Shown here piece after piece: positions 50,065 to 58,192 of a stretch of 64,000 nt of DNA. The position numbers and the translations under genes are program-made. Origin of the DNA: Bremerella sp. TYQ1 (GTDB taxonomy: Bacteria; Planctomycetota; Planctomycetia; Pirellulales; Pirellulaceae). The stretch lies in assembly GCF_020150455.1 (NCBI RefSeq), contig NZ_CP083740.1:4278001-4342000 (forward strand), in the 5' to 3' direction. Position 1 is the stretch's first letter. Every line of letters begins with the position of its first letter. The notes beneath the pieces were generated by a model, which was not told where the DNA came from, did no database searches, and was given only the letters and a program-made list of their open reading frames with translations.

Positions 50065-50637
50065 TTACTCGCTTGGCTTGGCGATACCGATGACGCCGAC
50101 ACCAACGCGAGGACCTGCGTCGCCGGATGGCTGGCTCTTCAAGTCGTCTGCTTTCGCGTGAACGACGATCGAACGGCCGAGCACGATGTGCAACTTCAGG
50201 CCTTCAGCTTTGACGTCGATCTTCGCGACGCCGCTTTCGTCGGCGGTGATGTTGCCGAGGTCACCCACGTGGCTTTCCTTTCCAGGCGCGCCATGTTCGT
50301 GACCATCAGGATTGAAGTGGCCACCTGCAGCGGTACCGTCCGCTTTGGTCAAGTCACCGAACTCGTGGATGTGGAAACCATGTTCGCCTGGTTCCAAGTT
50401 GATGATCTTGCCGGTCAGCTGAACGTAGCCATCTTCCTGCTTCAGCATGATGACACCCTTCACGTCGCTACCGCTGGTCGAAGCCAATACGGCGACTGCG
50501 TTGGTTGGCATGTCCACCATTTCGGCGTCGTGGCTATGCCCATGTTCTTCTTTTTCCTTGCCGCCTTCTTCCTGAGCCATTACCAATCCGGGGATGGCCA
50601 AAAGCAGAATGCTTAGAGTCAGGATGGTCGATTTCAT
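50065..50637 (-). CDS. sodC: Cu/Zn superoxide dismutase, cysteine-free
   Basis: 190 residues. Signal peptide MKSTILTLSILLLAIPGLVMA, then a His-rich leader (EEHGHSHDAEM), and the full set of Cu/Zn ligands: GFHIHEFGD, GGHFNPDGHEHGAP, HVGDLGN and IVVHAKADD. Family knowledge: dismutates superoxide in the periplasm. The conserved disulfide is missing: there is no Cys anywhere in the protein (RVGVGVIG replaces the usual RxxCGVIG). The His-rich leader may recruit copper. Confidence 0.94.
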   Translation of the reverse strand: MKSTILTLSILLLAIPGLVMAQEEGGKEKEEHGHSHDAEMVDMPTNAVAVLASTSGSDVKGVIMLKQEDGYVQLTGKIINLEPGEHGFHIHEFGDLTKADGTAAGGHFNPDGHEHGAPGKESHVGDLGNITADESGVAKIDVKAEGLKLHIVLGRSIVVHAKADDLKSQPSGDAGPRVGVGVIGIAKPSE

Positions 50638-50835
50638 GTTGCTGTCTACTCCTGCAGGGCGTTGAATTCATTCTTTCGGCCGGTGAGAACCTTTCTACCG
50701 ACCTAGGGACTCGCGCGAGAGTCTGCCCCTATTGTTACGCATCCGCAGACCGCATTCCACCGAGGCAGTAAAGTTTGGCCAACCGGTCCCAGTCGATCGA
50801 GATTCGCTATACGCGACACTTTGCGCCGTGAAACA

Positions 50836-51426
50836 TCATGCAGCTTGCTGCACTTTTTCCTGCACAATTGCCTTCATATGGGCAGCAGAGTCATGGGCAA
50901 ACTGCTTTTGCAGTTTCCTCATGTAGGGATGGACCAAACGAACGATCCATCGTTTCGGCTTCGAGAAAGCCAGAATGTCGTACCACACGTCCCCGTGGTC
51001 ATCCATTTCAATCAGAAAACGCTCTTCGCCTGCTTCCATGTGCCCGGGAAGTGTCCCATAAGCGAAGCCGAACCGGGGCGTATTCATGGGATCGTCAATC
51101 ACGTACACGATCCTCGCGGCATTCAGCCAATACAAGCCTGCCGCTTTACCGATCACGCAAACGACTTCCCCTTCTCGGATGGTCGTATTGCTTGGTCGTG
51201 CCGCAACCCAGCCGAGCTCGAATTGGCGCCAATTCCCCAGCGCCGCTTTGGCGGCCTCGAAGATTTCGATTCCATGCCCCAGCTTTACCCGGGTATGATC
51301 GACCTGAAAACCGTCCGGTGGGGTCGTCGCGGTCTTGCCCTGATGACAATACGAAAACTTAAGTGGCCGCTGGCTACTTAAGAATCGCTCGACACATTCG
51401 GCTTCCGGCAAGTGGAATCGGAACAT
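50836..51426 (-). CDS. DUF1990-type protein
   Basis: 196 residues from ATG 51426 (a GTG at 51453 is possible). The block GWVAARPSNTTIREGEVVCV and GFAYGTLPGHMEAGEERFLIEMD are typical of DUF1990, a small soluble family of unknown function. Divergent from the NAD-binding gene at 51529, so a shared promoter region of about 100 bp. Confidence 0.7.
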   Translation of the reverse strand: MFRFHLPEAECVERFLSSQRPLKFSYCHQGKTATTPPDGFQVDHTRVKLGHGIEIFEAAKAALGNWRQFELGWVAARPSNTTIREGEVVCVIGKAAGLYWLNAARIVYVIDDPMNTPRFGFAYGTLPGHMEAGEERFLIEMDDHGDVWYDILAFSKPKRWIVRLVHPYMRKLQKQFAHDSAAHMKAIVQEKVQQAA

Positions 51427-51528
51427 AGATGTAATGGGAGTCTGGGAAAACACTTCCGATCAAATTGGTCAAACCGTAAAATCTTACGAAGTACAACTTG
51501 GATAAGCTGCCTGATATAACTAGATGAC

Positions 51529-52458
51529 ATGACTTCCGCCGATCATCAACCTACCAACCGACGAAAAAAAGTTCTCGTAACGGGAGCGACCGGATATGTG
51601 GGTAGCCGTCTCATCCCCCGAATTCTACCTCATCACGACGTTCGATGCCTGGTTCGAAATCCGGACAAGCTCGATCCTGCCGTCCGCGATCGAGTCGAGA
51701 TCACTCAGGGGGACGTCCAGCACTCGCACAGCTTGCGGCAATGTCTGGAAGGGGTCGATGTCGCTTATTACCTGATCCACGGGATGGGCTACGGAGACGA
51801 CTTCCAAAAGAAGGACCGACTCGCGGCCGAAGGTTTCGTGCAAGCGGCCAAATCATGCGGCGTTGAGCGGATCATCTATCTGGGAGGGCTCGGCGACGAC
51901 AACGACCCTGGGCTCTCTCCGCATCTGAAAAGTCGGCATGAAGTAGGCGAGATCTTCCGCAACAGTGATGTCCCCGCAATCGAACTGCGTGCGTCGGTTG
52001 TCCTGGGGCCTGGCAGTCTTTCCTACGAGCTAATCCGTTCGCTGACGCAACGACTGCCGATGATGATTTGTCCCCGGTGGCTCGCGACTCCTACACAACC
52101 GATCGCCACAGAAGATGTGTTGGCTTACTTGGAAGAAGCGCTCGACTTGCCCATGGAGAAAAGCGAAGTCTACGAGATCGGTTGCCAGGACGTCGTCACC
52201 TATGGCGACTTGATCAAGATGTACGCAAAGGAGCGGAACCTGACGCGGATCCTGGTAAGCGTTCCCCTGCTTACTCCATACCTGTCCAGCTTGTGGCTCG
52301 GGCTCGTCACGCCGACCAGCGCGGAAGTGGGCCGACACCTGATTGAAGGCCTCCGAAACCCAACTGTCGTGCGCGACGATCAGGCCCGAAAAATCTTTTC
52401 ACACCAGCCAATGACCACAAAAGAAGCCATCCACCAGGCTGTCCAACAAGAAGCATAG
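51529..52458 (+). CDS. NAD(P)-binding epimerase/NmrA-like protein
   Basis: 309 residues. Rossmann motif KVLVTGATGYVGSRL with VRCLVRNPDKLD, GVDVAYYLIHGMG, and RSxxE-type block LKSRHEVGEIFRN; no Tyr-x3-Lys. This is the atypical SDR type often described as NAD-dependent epimerase-like or DUF2867-associated. Function unknown. Divergent from the DUF1990 gene. Confidence 0.78.
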   Translation: MTSADHQPTNRRKKVLVTGATGYVGSRLIPRILPHHDVRCLVRNPDKLDPAVRDRVEITQGDVQHSHSLRQCLEGVDVAYYLIHGMGYGDDFQKKDRLAAEGFVQAAKSCGVERIIYLGGLGDDNDPGLSPHLKSRHEVGEIFRNSDVPAIELRASVVLGPGSLSYELIRSLTQRLPMMICPRWLATPTQPIATEDVLAYLEEALDLPMEKSEVYEIGCQDVVTYGDLIKMYAKERNLTRILVSVPLLTPYLSSLWLGLVTPTSAEVGRHLIEGLRNPTVVRDDQARKIFSHQPMTTKEAIHQAVQQEA

Positions 52459-52939
52459 CTGGCATGGACATTTCAGCTGCGAGTCTCTTTCTGGCTGAAA
52501 AGTGACCTCCGATAACTGAAAACCGATCCTCATGTTGCGTTTTGGCAACGTCCGTTTCGATTGTTCATCAACCAACCAGTTGGGACGTTGGATTTCGTAA
52601 ACTTTTCCTTCTGGTTAAGCTAGCTGGTAGCAACCTTTCCTAATGCATTCAGTTTGCCAGAAAAGCGGATTAGTTCGTCGGCAATTCACCATGAAATCTT
52701 GAAAGAATTTGGTTTGCTGTAAAACTAGACGAGGTATGCTTTTCCAGCGGAAAACGATCATGGTGGTAAACTTTTATGTTTGCCAGGCAGCACGATTTTT
52801 GCGAGTCTGTAAGACTCACCTGCGTGGAAGAGGCGCCCCGTTTAAGGGAGTAGAACCGATCTGGAGCGAGATGGATTTCGTCGGCGGATAGGCCTCGGTG
52901 GTCGTATTCGATAACCAACTTGGTCAGGAAACTTGAACC
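52459..52939. other. Intergenic region (481 bp)
   Basis: No coding frame supported. Contains scattered short inverted repeats such as GAGTC...GACTC (about 52803-52816) and a low-complexity GAAAA/GAAAACG stretch. Likely holds the promoter for the 52940 gene. Confidence 0.4.
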
Positions 52940-54361
52940 ATGAAACTCGCTCATCTTAAGAAGGTGCTCGTTGCGCCGGCGCTGCTTAGCGTCGTCGGTA
53001 TGAGCATCGCCCCGGCTCCCGTACTCGCGCAGAGTTGCGGTGGCTGTGGTCCGTCGTACAAGATCGTCACTCAGACCGTTTACGAAGAACAGCCCGTTAC
53101 CGCGATGCGCACGGAATACGAACGGGTCGAAGTTCCGAAACAGGTCACCACCTATCGCCCCGTCTGGGAAACCCAGCGTCGCGAGCGCACGGTGACTGTC
53201 GCGAAGCCAGTCACTGAAACTTCGGAACGCGAAGAACGCTACACCGTGATGAAACCGGTGTGGAAGGAACGTGTCGAAGATCGCAGCTACAATCAAACGC
53301 GCTACGTCACCGAAACCGAAATGCGTGAGCAACGCAACACGGTTCTTCGTCCCGTGACCGAAACGCAATATCGCGAAGAACAACGCGTTGTGCGTCGCCC
53401 AGTTACGGAAACGGTCATTCAGAATCAGACCGTGACGATGTACCAGCCGCAGACTGTCTGCAAAACGCAGTACGTCGATCAAGGTGGCTATCAAACGACT
53501 CAAGTTTACACGCCTGGCCCAACGCGGAATCGTTTGCGTTGGACGCAAGGCCAGACTTACTTCGACCCTGCTACCGGTCAGTATCAATACGACCGCGGCG
53601 GTCTGCACTGGATTCCGGAACAACGCCCCGGCAACGTGAGCAACGTGACGCAGTACGTTCCGAATGTTGTTGCCCAACAGGTTCCTGTCACCCAATACGT
53701 GCCGACCCAGGTTCAACAGCAAGTTCCTGTTCAGCGGGTTCGTTACGAAGACGAAGTTCAAGTCCGTCAGGTGCCAGTCAATGTGACTCGCTACGAACAA
53801 GTCGAACAGGTTCAGCAGATTCCGGTTTCCGTGCAAAAGCCGGTCACCGAACGTGTCGAGAACATGGTCACCGTGAAGTACTGTGACTGGGTTCAAGAAG
53901 AAGTCGTTCGCAAGGTTCCTATCACGACCACCAAAATGGTCTACGAAGAACGCACCGAACCTTATGAAGTGAAGGTTCAAAAGTGGGTTGCCGAAACCAG
54001 CACAGTGACGGAAACCAAGTTGGTGCCGAAGCAGGTTCAGTACACCTACACGCGTCGCGTTCCTCGTACGGTTACCATGCGAGTTCCTTTGGATGCCTAC
54101 GGCAACCCAATTTACACGGCCCCTGCCCCGGCAACGTCGGCCAGCCGTGTGATTTTGCCTCCGGCGAATCCAACGCCAGCCGTTCGTGAAAGCGTTGTCG
54201 AAAAGCCTTCGACGATCATCGAACGCCGGATCATCACTCCTTCCGAGCCACCACCGGCTCCGTCGCAGGAAGAGGAAGATGCCGCTGGTAACAAAGCGAC
54301 CAAGGAAGACGACACATCTTCCCCCAGCGATGATGATCCTACGGGTCAACCCATGCTGTAA
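52940..54361 (+). CDS. Exported V/T-rich repeat protein
   Basis: 473 residues. Signal peptide MKLAHLKKVLVAPALLSVVG with Ala/Pro end, then CGGCGPSYKIVTQTVYEEQ. The body is made of many degenerate ~12-25 residue repeats of V-x-x-P-V-T/E-x type (VTETEMRE, VTETQYRE, VTETVIQN, VPVTQYVP, VPVQRVRYE). A DUF-like pair of short blocks near residue 200 (WTQGQTYFDPATGQYQYDR) interrupts. The C-terminus is Pro and acidic rich. It resembles planctomycete cell-envelope repeat proteins; the exact family is uncertain. Confidence 0.78.
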   Translation: MKLAHLKKVLVAPALLSVVGMSIAPAPVLAQSCGGCGPSYKIVTQTVYEEQPVTAMRTEYERVEVPKQVTTYRPVWETQRRERTVTVAKPVTETSEREERYTVMKPVWKERVEDRSYNQTRYVTETEMREQRNTVLRPVTETQYREEQRVVRRPVTETVIQNQTVTMYQPQTVCKTQYVDQGGYQTTQVYTPGPTRNRLRWTQGQTYFDPATGQYQYDRGGLHWIPEQRPGNVSNVTQYVPNVVAQQVPVTQYVPTQVQQQVPVQRVRYEDEVQVRQVPVNVTRYEQVEQVQQIPVSVQKPVTERVENMVTVKYCDWVQEEVVRKVPITTTKMVYEERTEPYEVKVQKWVAETSTVTETKLVPKQVQYTYTRRVPRTVTMRVPLDAYGNPIYTAPAPATSASRVILPPANPTPAVRESVVEKPSTIIERRIITPSEPPPAPSQEEEDAAGNKATKEDDTSSPSDDDPTGQPML

Positions 54362-54388
54362 AACCCACGCACAAGTTGGTTTCGAGAA

Positions 54389-54417
54389 AAGGTCCAGCCA
54401 AAAGCTGGGCCTTTTTT
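54389..54417 (+). terminator. Rho-independent terminator
   Basis: AAGGTCCAGC, loop CAAAA, GCTGGGCCTT, then a T run to 54417. 28 bp past the repeat-protein stop. Confidence 0.85.
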
Positions 54418-54601
54418 CATGCGCCGAGGTGGGAATTCCGACTTTGAGGTCCATTTTGCCAGGAAGTGGCTATTTCAACATGCCTAACGTGCGTAGAATG
54501 GGTGCTTCATACCTGCCTCATCAATCTCGGGGAAACATGAGCAGGGGGCAAACGTCTTTCCCGTGGCTGCGCGCTGTAGCTTAGTTCTTTGATGGCCTGG
54601 C

Positions 54602-56995
54602 ATGAACTTTTTCTCGAATCTGTTCGATACGTCTGACTTTCCTCAGCGGTGGTACTGTGGCGAGTGGTCGGCCGGTCATGGCTGGCTGCATATCTGCTCA
54701 GATGTGGGAATCTGGGGAGCCTACTTCGCGATACCAGCTTTGTTGGCTTATTTCCTGTCGCAAAGAAAAGACCTTCCCTTCCGCCGAGTCTTCATCCTGT
54801 TTGTCGCATTCATTCTGTTGTGCGGCATGACTCACCTGATGGATGCGATCATCTTCTGGTGGCCAGCCTATCGATTGGCCGGCTTGTTGAAGTTGACGAC
54901 GGCGATTGTCTCGTGGGCAACGGTAATCGCGTTGGTCTATAACATTCGCGAAGTCCTCAGTCTGCGTAGTCCCCAGGAATTGGAACGAGAAATCGAGGCT
55001 CGCAAATCGGCCGAACATGCCCTGCGAGAAGCAAACGAAGCGCTGGAACTGCGCGTTCAGGAACGTGTCGATCAGCTCAATAAAGCCAACGCAGACTTAA
55101 AGGAACGCGAAGCCCGTTGGCGAAAGTTCGTCAGTTCCAACATTATCGGCGTGGGTGTCGCCGACGCCGATGGAAGTTGGTTGGAAGTCAACGGCGAGCT
55201 CTTACGGATGCTTCACTGCACCGAAGAAGAGTTCAACCGAGACGGACTTCGCTGGTACGACATGACGCCGCCAGAATACCTTCCGCGTGACATCGAAGGC
55301 ATCGAGACGGCCGACAAAGAAGGTGCGTGCGCCGCCTACGAAAAGGAATACATCACCAAAGATGGTGCCCGGGTTCCTATCACGCTTGGCTATACCCCCG
55401 TCGAAGATCGACCTGGCGAGTACATCTGTTTCGTGCTCGACCAGTCGCGACTGAAGGAAACCGAAATGGCTCTGAAGCAGAGTCAGGCCGAATTCTTCCA
55501 ACTGGCCGATGCCATTCCGCAGATGGCGTGGATGACGCGTGCCGATGGTTACGTCGATTGGTTCAATCAACGCTGGTACGAATATACCGGCACCACGCAG
55601 GAAGATTGCCTCGGCTGGTCGTGGACCAAGTGCATCGATCCAAACGAACTTAATCGCGTGAAAGCAGCGTGGGATAAAAGTATCGCCACCGGAGAACGGG
55701 TCGATATCGTCGCTCCGATTCGTGCGGCCGACGGCACTGTCCGCCCATTCCTGACACGTGCTTTGCCGCTGAAGAATGACGAAGGCGAGATCGTCCGTTG
55801 GTTCGGTACCAACACCGACATCAGTGAACAGCAAGAGATTCAGGAAGAACTCCGAACGGTGGCCGCGCAGCTTTCGGATGCCGACCGCAAGAAGGATGAA
55901 TTTCTAGCGACACTCGCCCACGAACTTCGCAATCCACTCGCCCCAATCCGCATGGGTTTGGAATTGATGAAGATGGCCGGAAACGATCCGGAGTTAATCG
56001 ACGAGACGCGGGAAACGATGGAACGTCAAACGCAACAGTTGATCACCTTGGTTGACGACTTGCTGGATGTTTCTCGCGTAACGCGCGGCAAGCTGAACTT
56101 ACGAAAAGCGGACGTCAAGATTTCCGATGTGATCGAAAGTGCTGTCGAGACTTCGACGCCATTGATCGACGACTCGGAACATGCCCTGGATGTCAACATT
56201 AGCGATCCCGACATCACCATTCATGCCGATCCCCATCGTCTCGCTCAGGTCGTCTCCAATCTGCTGAACAACGCCGCCAAGTACACGCCGGACGGAGGCA
56301 AGATTTCGCTGAGTGTCGAGAAGACCGACGCGAACCACGTTGCCATTCAAGTTCAAGATACGGGGATCGGTATTCCTGCCGATATGATCGATAGCATCTT
56401 CGCGATGTTCACGCAGATCGATCGTTCGATGGAACGAAGTTATTCAGGACTGGGCATCGGTTTGACATTGGTGCGTTCGCTCGTCGAAATGCATGGCGGA
56501 ACCGTATCGGTCCGCAGCGAAGGACAAGACAAGGGAAGCACATTCACTGTCATACTTCCGACGAAAGCGGAAGACCAGCCGCAGCCAATCGCGGGACTGC
56601 CCACCGAAGGTCTGGCACTCAAACGAGGCAAGCATCGCGTCCTGGTCGTCGACGACAACAAAGCAGCCGCCGAGATGCTGAGCAAAGTGGTCAAGATGCT
56701 CGGCAACACGGTCGCTACCGCGGAAGATGGCCAACAAGCGATTGAAGTCGCTGAGAAGTTCCAGCCTGAGATCATCCTGATGGATCTCGGCATGCCGAAG
56801 ATGAACGGCTACGAAGCGGCGCGACATATTCGCCAGCAAGATTGGGGCAAAGAGATCCTACTGATCGCGCTTACCGGCTGGGGCCAACAAGAGGATCGTG
56901 ACCGTACCAAAGATGCCGGCTTCGATCACCATCTCGTTAAACCGGCCGAGCCTTCCGAGCTACAGCGGATTATCAGCCAGCACAAGTCGACGTAA
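54602..56995 (+). CDS. Hybrid histidine kinase with ethylene-receptor-like membrane domain
   Basis: 797 residues. Residues 1-110 hold three membrane helices of the ethylene receptor type: Asp34, Ala40, Tyr41, Ile44, Pro45, Ile71, Cys74 and His78 match ETR1 D25, A31, Y32, I35, P36, I62, C65 and H69 with one constant offset of 9. A coiled coil follows (about 120-165), then two PAS-like domains (about 175-285 and 290-415), a HisKA domain with phospho-acceptor His440 in LAHELRNPL, an ATPase domain (NLLNNAAKYTP, DTGIGIPADM, GLGIGLTLVRSLVE) and a receiver domain with Asp728. In plants Cys65 and His69 bind the copper that binds ethylene. Output partner unknown. Confidence 0.93.
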   Translation: MNFFSNLFDTSDFPQRWYCGEWSAGHGWLHICSDVGIWGAYFAIPALLAYFLSQRKDLPFRRVFILFVAFILLCGMTHLMDAIIFWWPAYRLAGLLKLTTAIVSWATVIALVYNIREVLSLRSPQELEREIEARKSAEHALREANEALELRVQERVDQLNKANADLKEREARWRKFVSSNIIGVGVADADGSWLEVNGELLRMLHCTEEEFNRDGLRWYDMTPPEYLPRDIEGIETADKEGACAAYEKEYITKDGARVPITLGYTPVEDRPGEYICFVLDQSRLKETEMALKQSQAEFFQLADAIPQMAWMTRADGYVDWFNQRWYEYTGTTQEDCLGWSWTKCIDPNELNRVKAAWDKSIATGERVDIVAPIRAADGTVRPFLTRALPLKNDEGEIVRWFGTNTDISEQQEIQEELRTVAAQLSDADRKKDEFLATLAHELRNPLAPIRMGLELMKMAGNDPELIDETRETMERQTQQLITLVDDLLDVSRVTRGKLNLRKADVKISDVIESAVETSTPLIDDSEHALDVNISDPDITIHADPHRLAQVVSNLLNNAAKYTPDGGKISLSVEKTDANHVAIQVQDTGIGIPADMIDSIFAMFTQIDRSMERSYSGLGIGLTLVRSLVEMHGGTVSVRSEGQDKGSTFTVILPTKAEDQPQPIAGLPTEGLALKRGKHRVLVVDDNKAAAEMLSKVVKMLGNTVATAEDGQQAIEVAEKFQPEIILMDLGMPKMNGYEAARHIRQQDWGKEILLIALTGWGQQEDRDRTKDAGFDHHLVKPAEPSELQRIISQHKST

Positions 56996-57029
56996 GCCTT
57001 GGTCTGCTGAACGATCAAGCGGAACGTTT

Positions 57030-58025
57030 TTAACGTGATGGTCGATGCAGTATCAACTCGTTGAACGACTCGATCACCTCTTGCGATTCAACGTTTTCCG
57101 CCAATGCGGAAATGTATTGTTGATTCGGGTCGTTCGGTTCTTCGCGCCACTCGTGCGTGCCATTGGGAAAGATATGGTTATGTCCTTGGGTGACCAACTT
57201 CCATGGATTACCGGTTCCACGAGCAGCAACCATCACCGCGATTTGATCGGCGCTGTGGCGGTCTTTTGCCTGACCTCCAAAATAAATCTCGTAGACGCGT
57301 CGAACCGGATTGTCCTCAGGTAGTTCGGTCAGCCGCTTTCCTGTTGAGACAATGCCGGCAAACTTTCCGCCGCCGGTAAACGTGATAGGGGTCGGCCACG
57401 CCGCGATCGCTTTCACCGTCGACTCTGCATCTGGTTTAAAATTCCCGAACTTGCCGGGATCGGTATCCTTCGGGTATCGTCCCCCCATGCAAACCCAATG
57501 AGCGACTTTCTGCCGCACTAAGTCTCGGCCATTCAATGAACTGATCTCGTCCGCATCCGACTCGATCAAGTACCGAAGATTCGTCAGGTCCCCCACCGTC
57601 AAGATCGTAACGCTTTGGTCAGGCTGCTCGGCCAAGATTTCGCGATACAGTTTCGTCGCGTCGGGTGCTTCTTCATAAGGAGGACAGTCATGCGGAAACT
57701 CTTTGGCGATCTGCTCGGCATACTTCGATTTCTGCTGGAAACCTGCTTTCCCCTTCGGCACGCCGATCGGCAAGTCAGGCCGGCCGTAATAGGTGTTGAT
57801 CGCGTCGGTACAAGGACCAGACCAAGGATGCTTCGCCGAGATCATCGTGCCGAGCAATTCAATTTCGCCCCGATCAGCCAGCGCGTGCAGCATCGCCAAA
57901 CAAGCGGCATCGTCGCAGTCACTTTCCATATCGGTATCGAAAAGAATCTTCACGGGCGCATCGGCACGCAAAGGATTCGCGAGGCAGGTGAGCGTCAGAC
58001 ACGACAGCAACAAACAACGCAACAT
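57030..58025 (-). CDS. Exported nucleoside-hydrolase-like protein
   Basis: 331 residues from ATG 58025, where the signal peptide MLRCLLLSCLTLTCLANPLRA begins. The metal motif ILFDTDMESDCDDAACLAMLH is that of nucleoside hydrolases (DxDxxxDDA). Other blocks such as VTILTVGDLTNL fit. Exported nucleoside-hydrolase-like proteins of this kind are common in planctomycetes; the substrate is unclear. Confidence 0.82.
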   Translation of the reverse strand: MLRCLLLSCLTLTCLANPLRADAPVKILFDTDMESDCDDAACLAMLHALADRGEIELLGTMISAKHPWSGPCTDAINTYYGRPDLPIGVPKGKAGFQQKSKYAEQIAKEFPHDCPPYEEAPDATKLYREILAEQPDQSVTILTVGDLTNLRYLIESDADEISSLNGRDLVRQKVAHWVCMGGRYPKDTDPGKFGNFKPDAESTVKAIAAWPTPITFTGGGKFAGIVSTGKRLTELPEDNPVRRVYEIYFGGQAKDRHSADQIAVMVAARGTGNPWKLVTQGHNHIFPNGTHEWREEPNDPNQQYISALAENVESQEVIESFNELILHRPSR

Positions 58026-58114
58026 GACACGATTCACTAAGAAGAAAAAATCGGGAACCTGGCGTTCACTATAATCCAATTTCGCATGAGGGTCATTTTG
58101 ATCATAGCGCAAAA

Positions 58115-58153
58115 AAAGATGGCTATCGACCGTTTCGGTGGATAGCCATCTTT
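58115..58153. terminator. Terminator of gyrB (and convergent side)
   Basis: AAAGATGGCTATC (58115-58127) and GATAGCCATCTTT (58141-58153) pair perfectly over 13 bp; the intervening bases include ACCG/CGGT. It lies 40 bp past the gyrB stop. Confidence 0.8.
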
Positions 58154-58192
58154 CGATACTTTCAAACCTGCTGATGAAGCAAGCTGTCGAAA

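Noticed and set aside
52670-54454. 594-codon minus-strand frame over the repeat protein
   Set aside because: Antisense to a gene with a clear signal peptide, start and terminator; the frame is open because of the repeat codon pattern.
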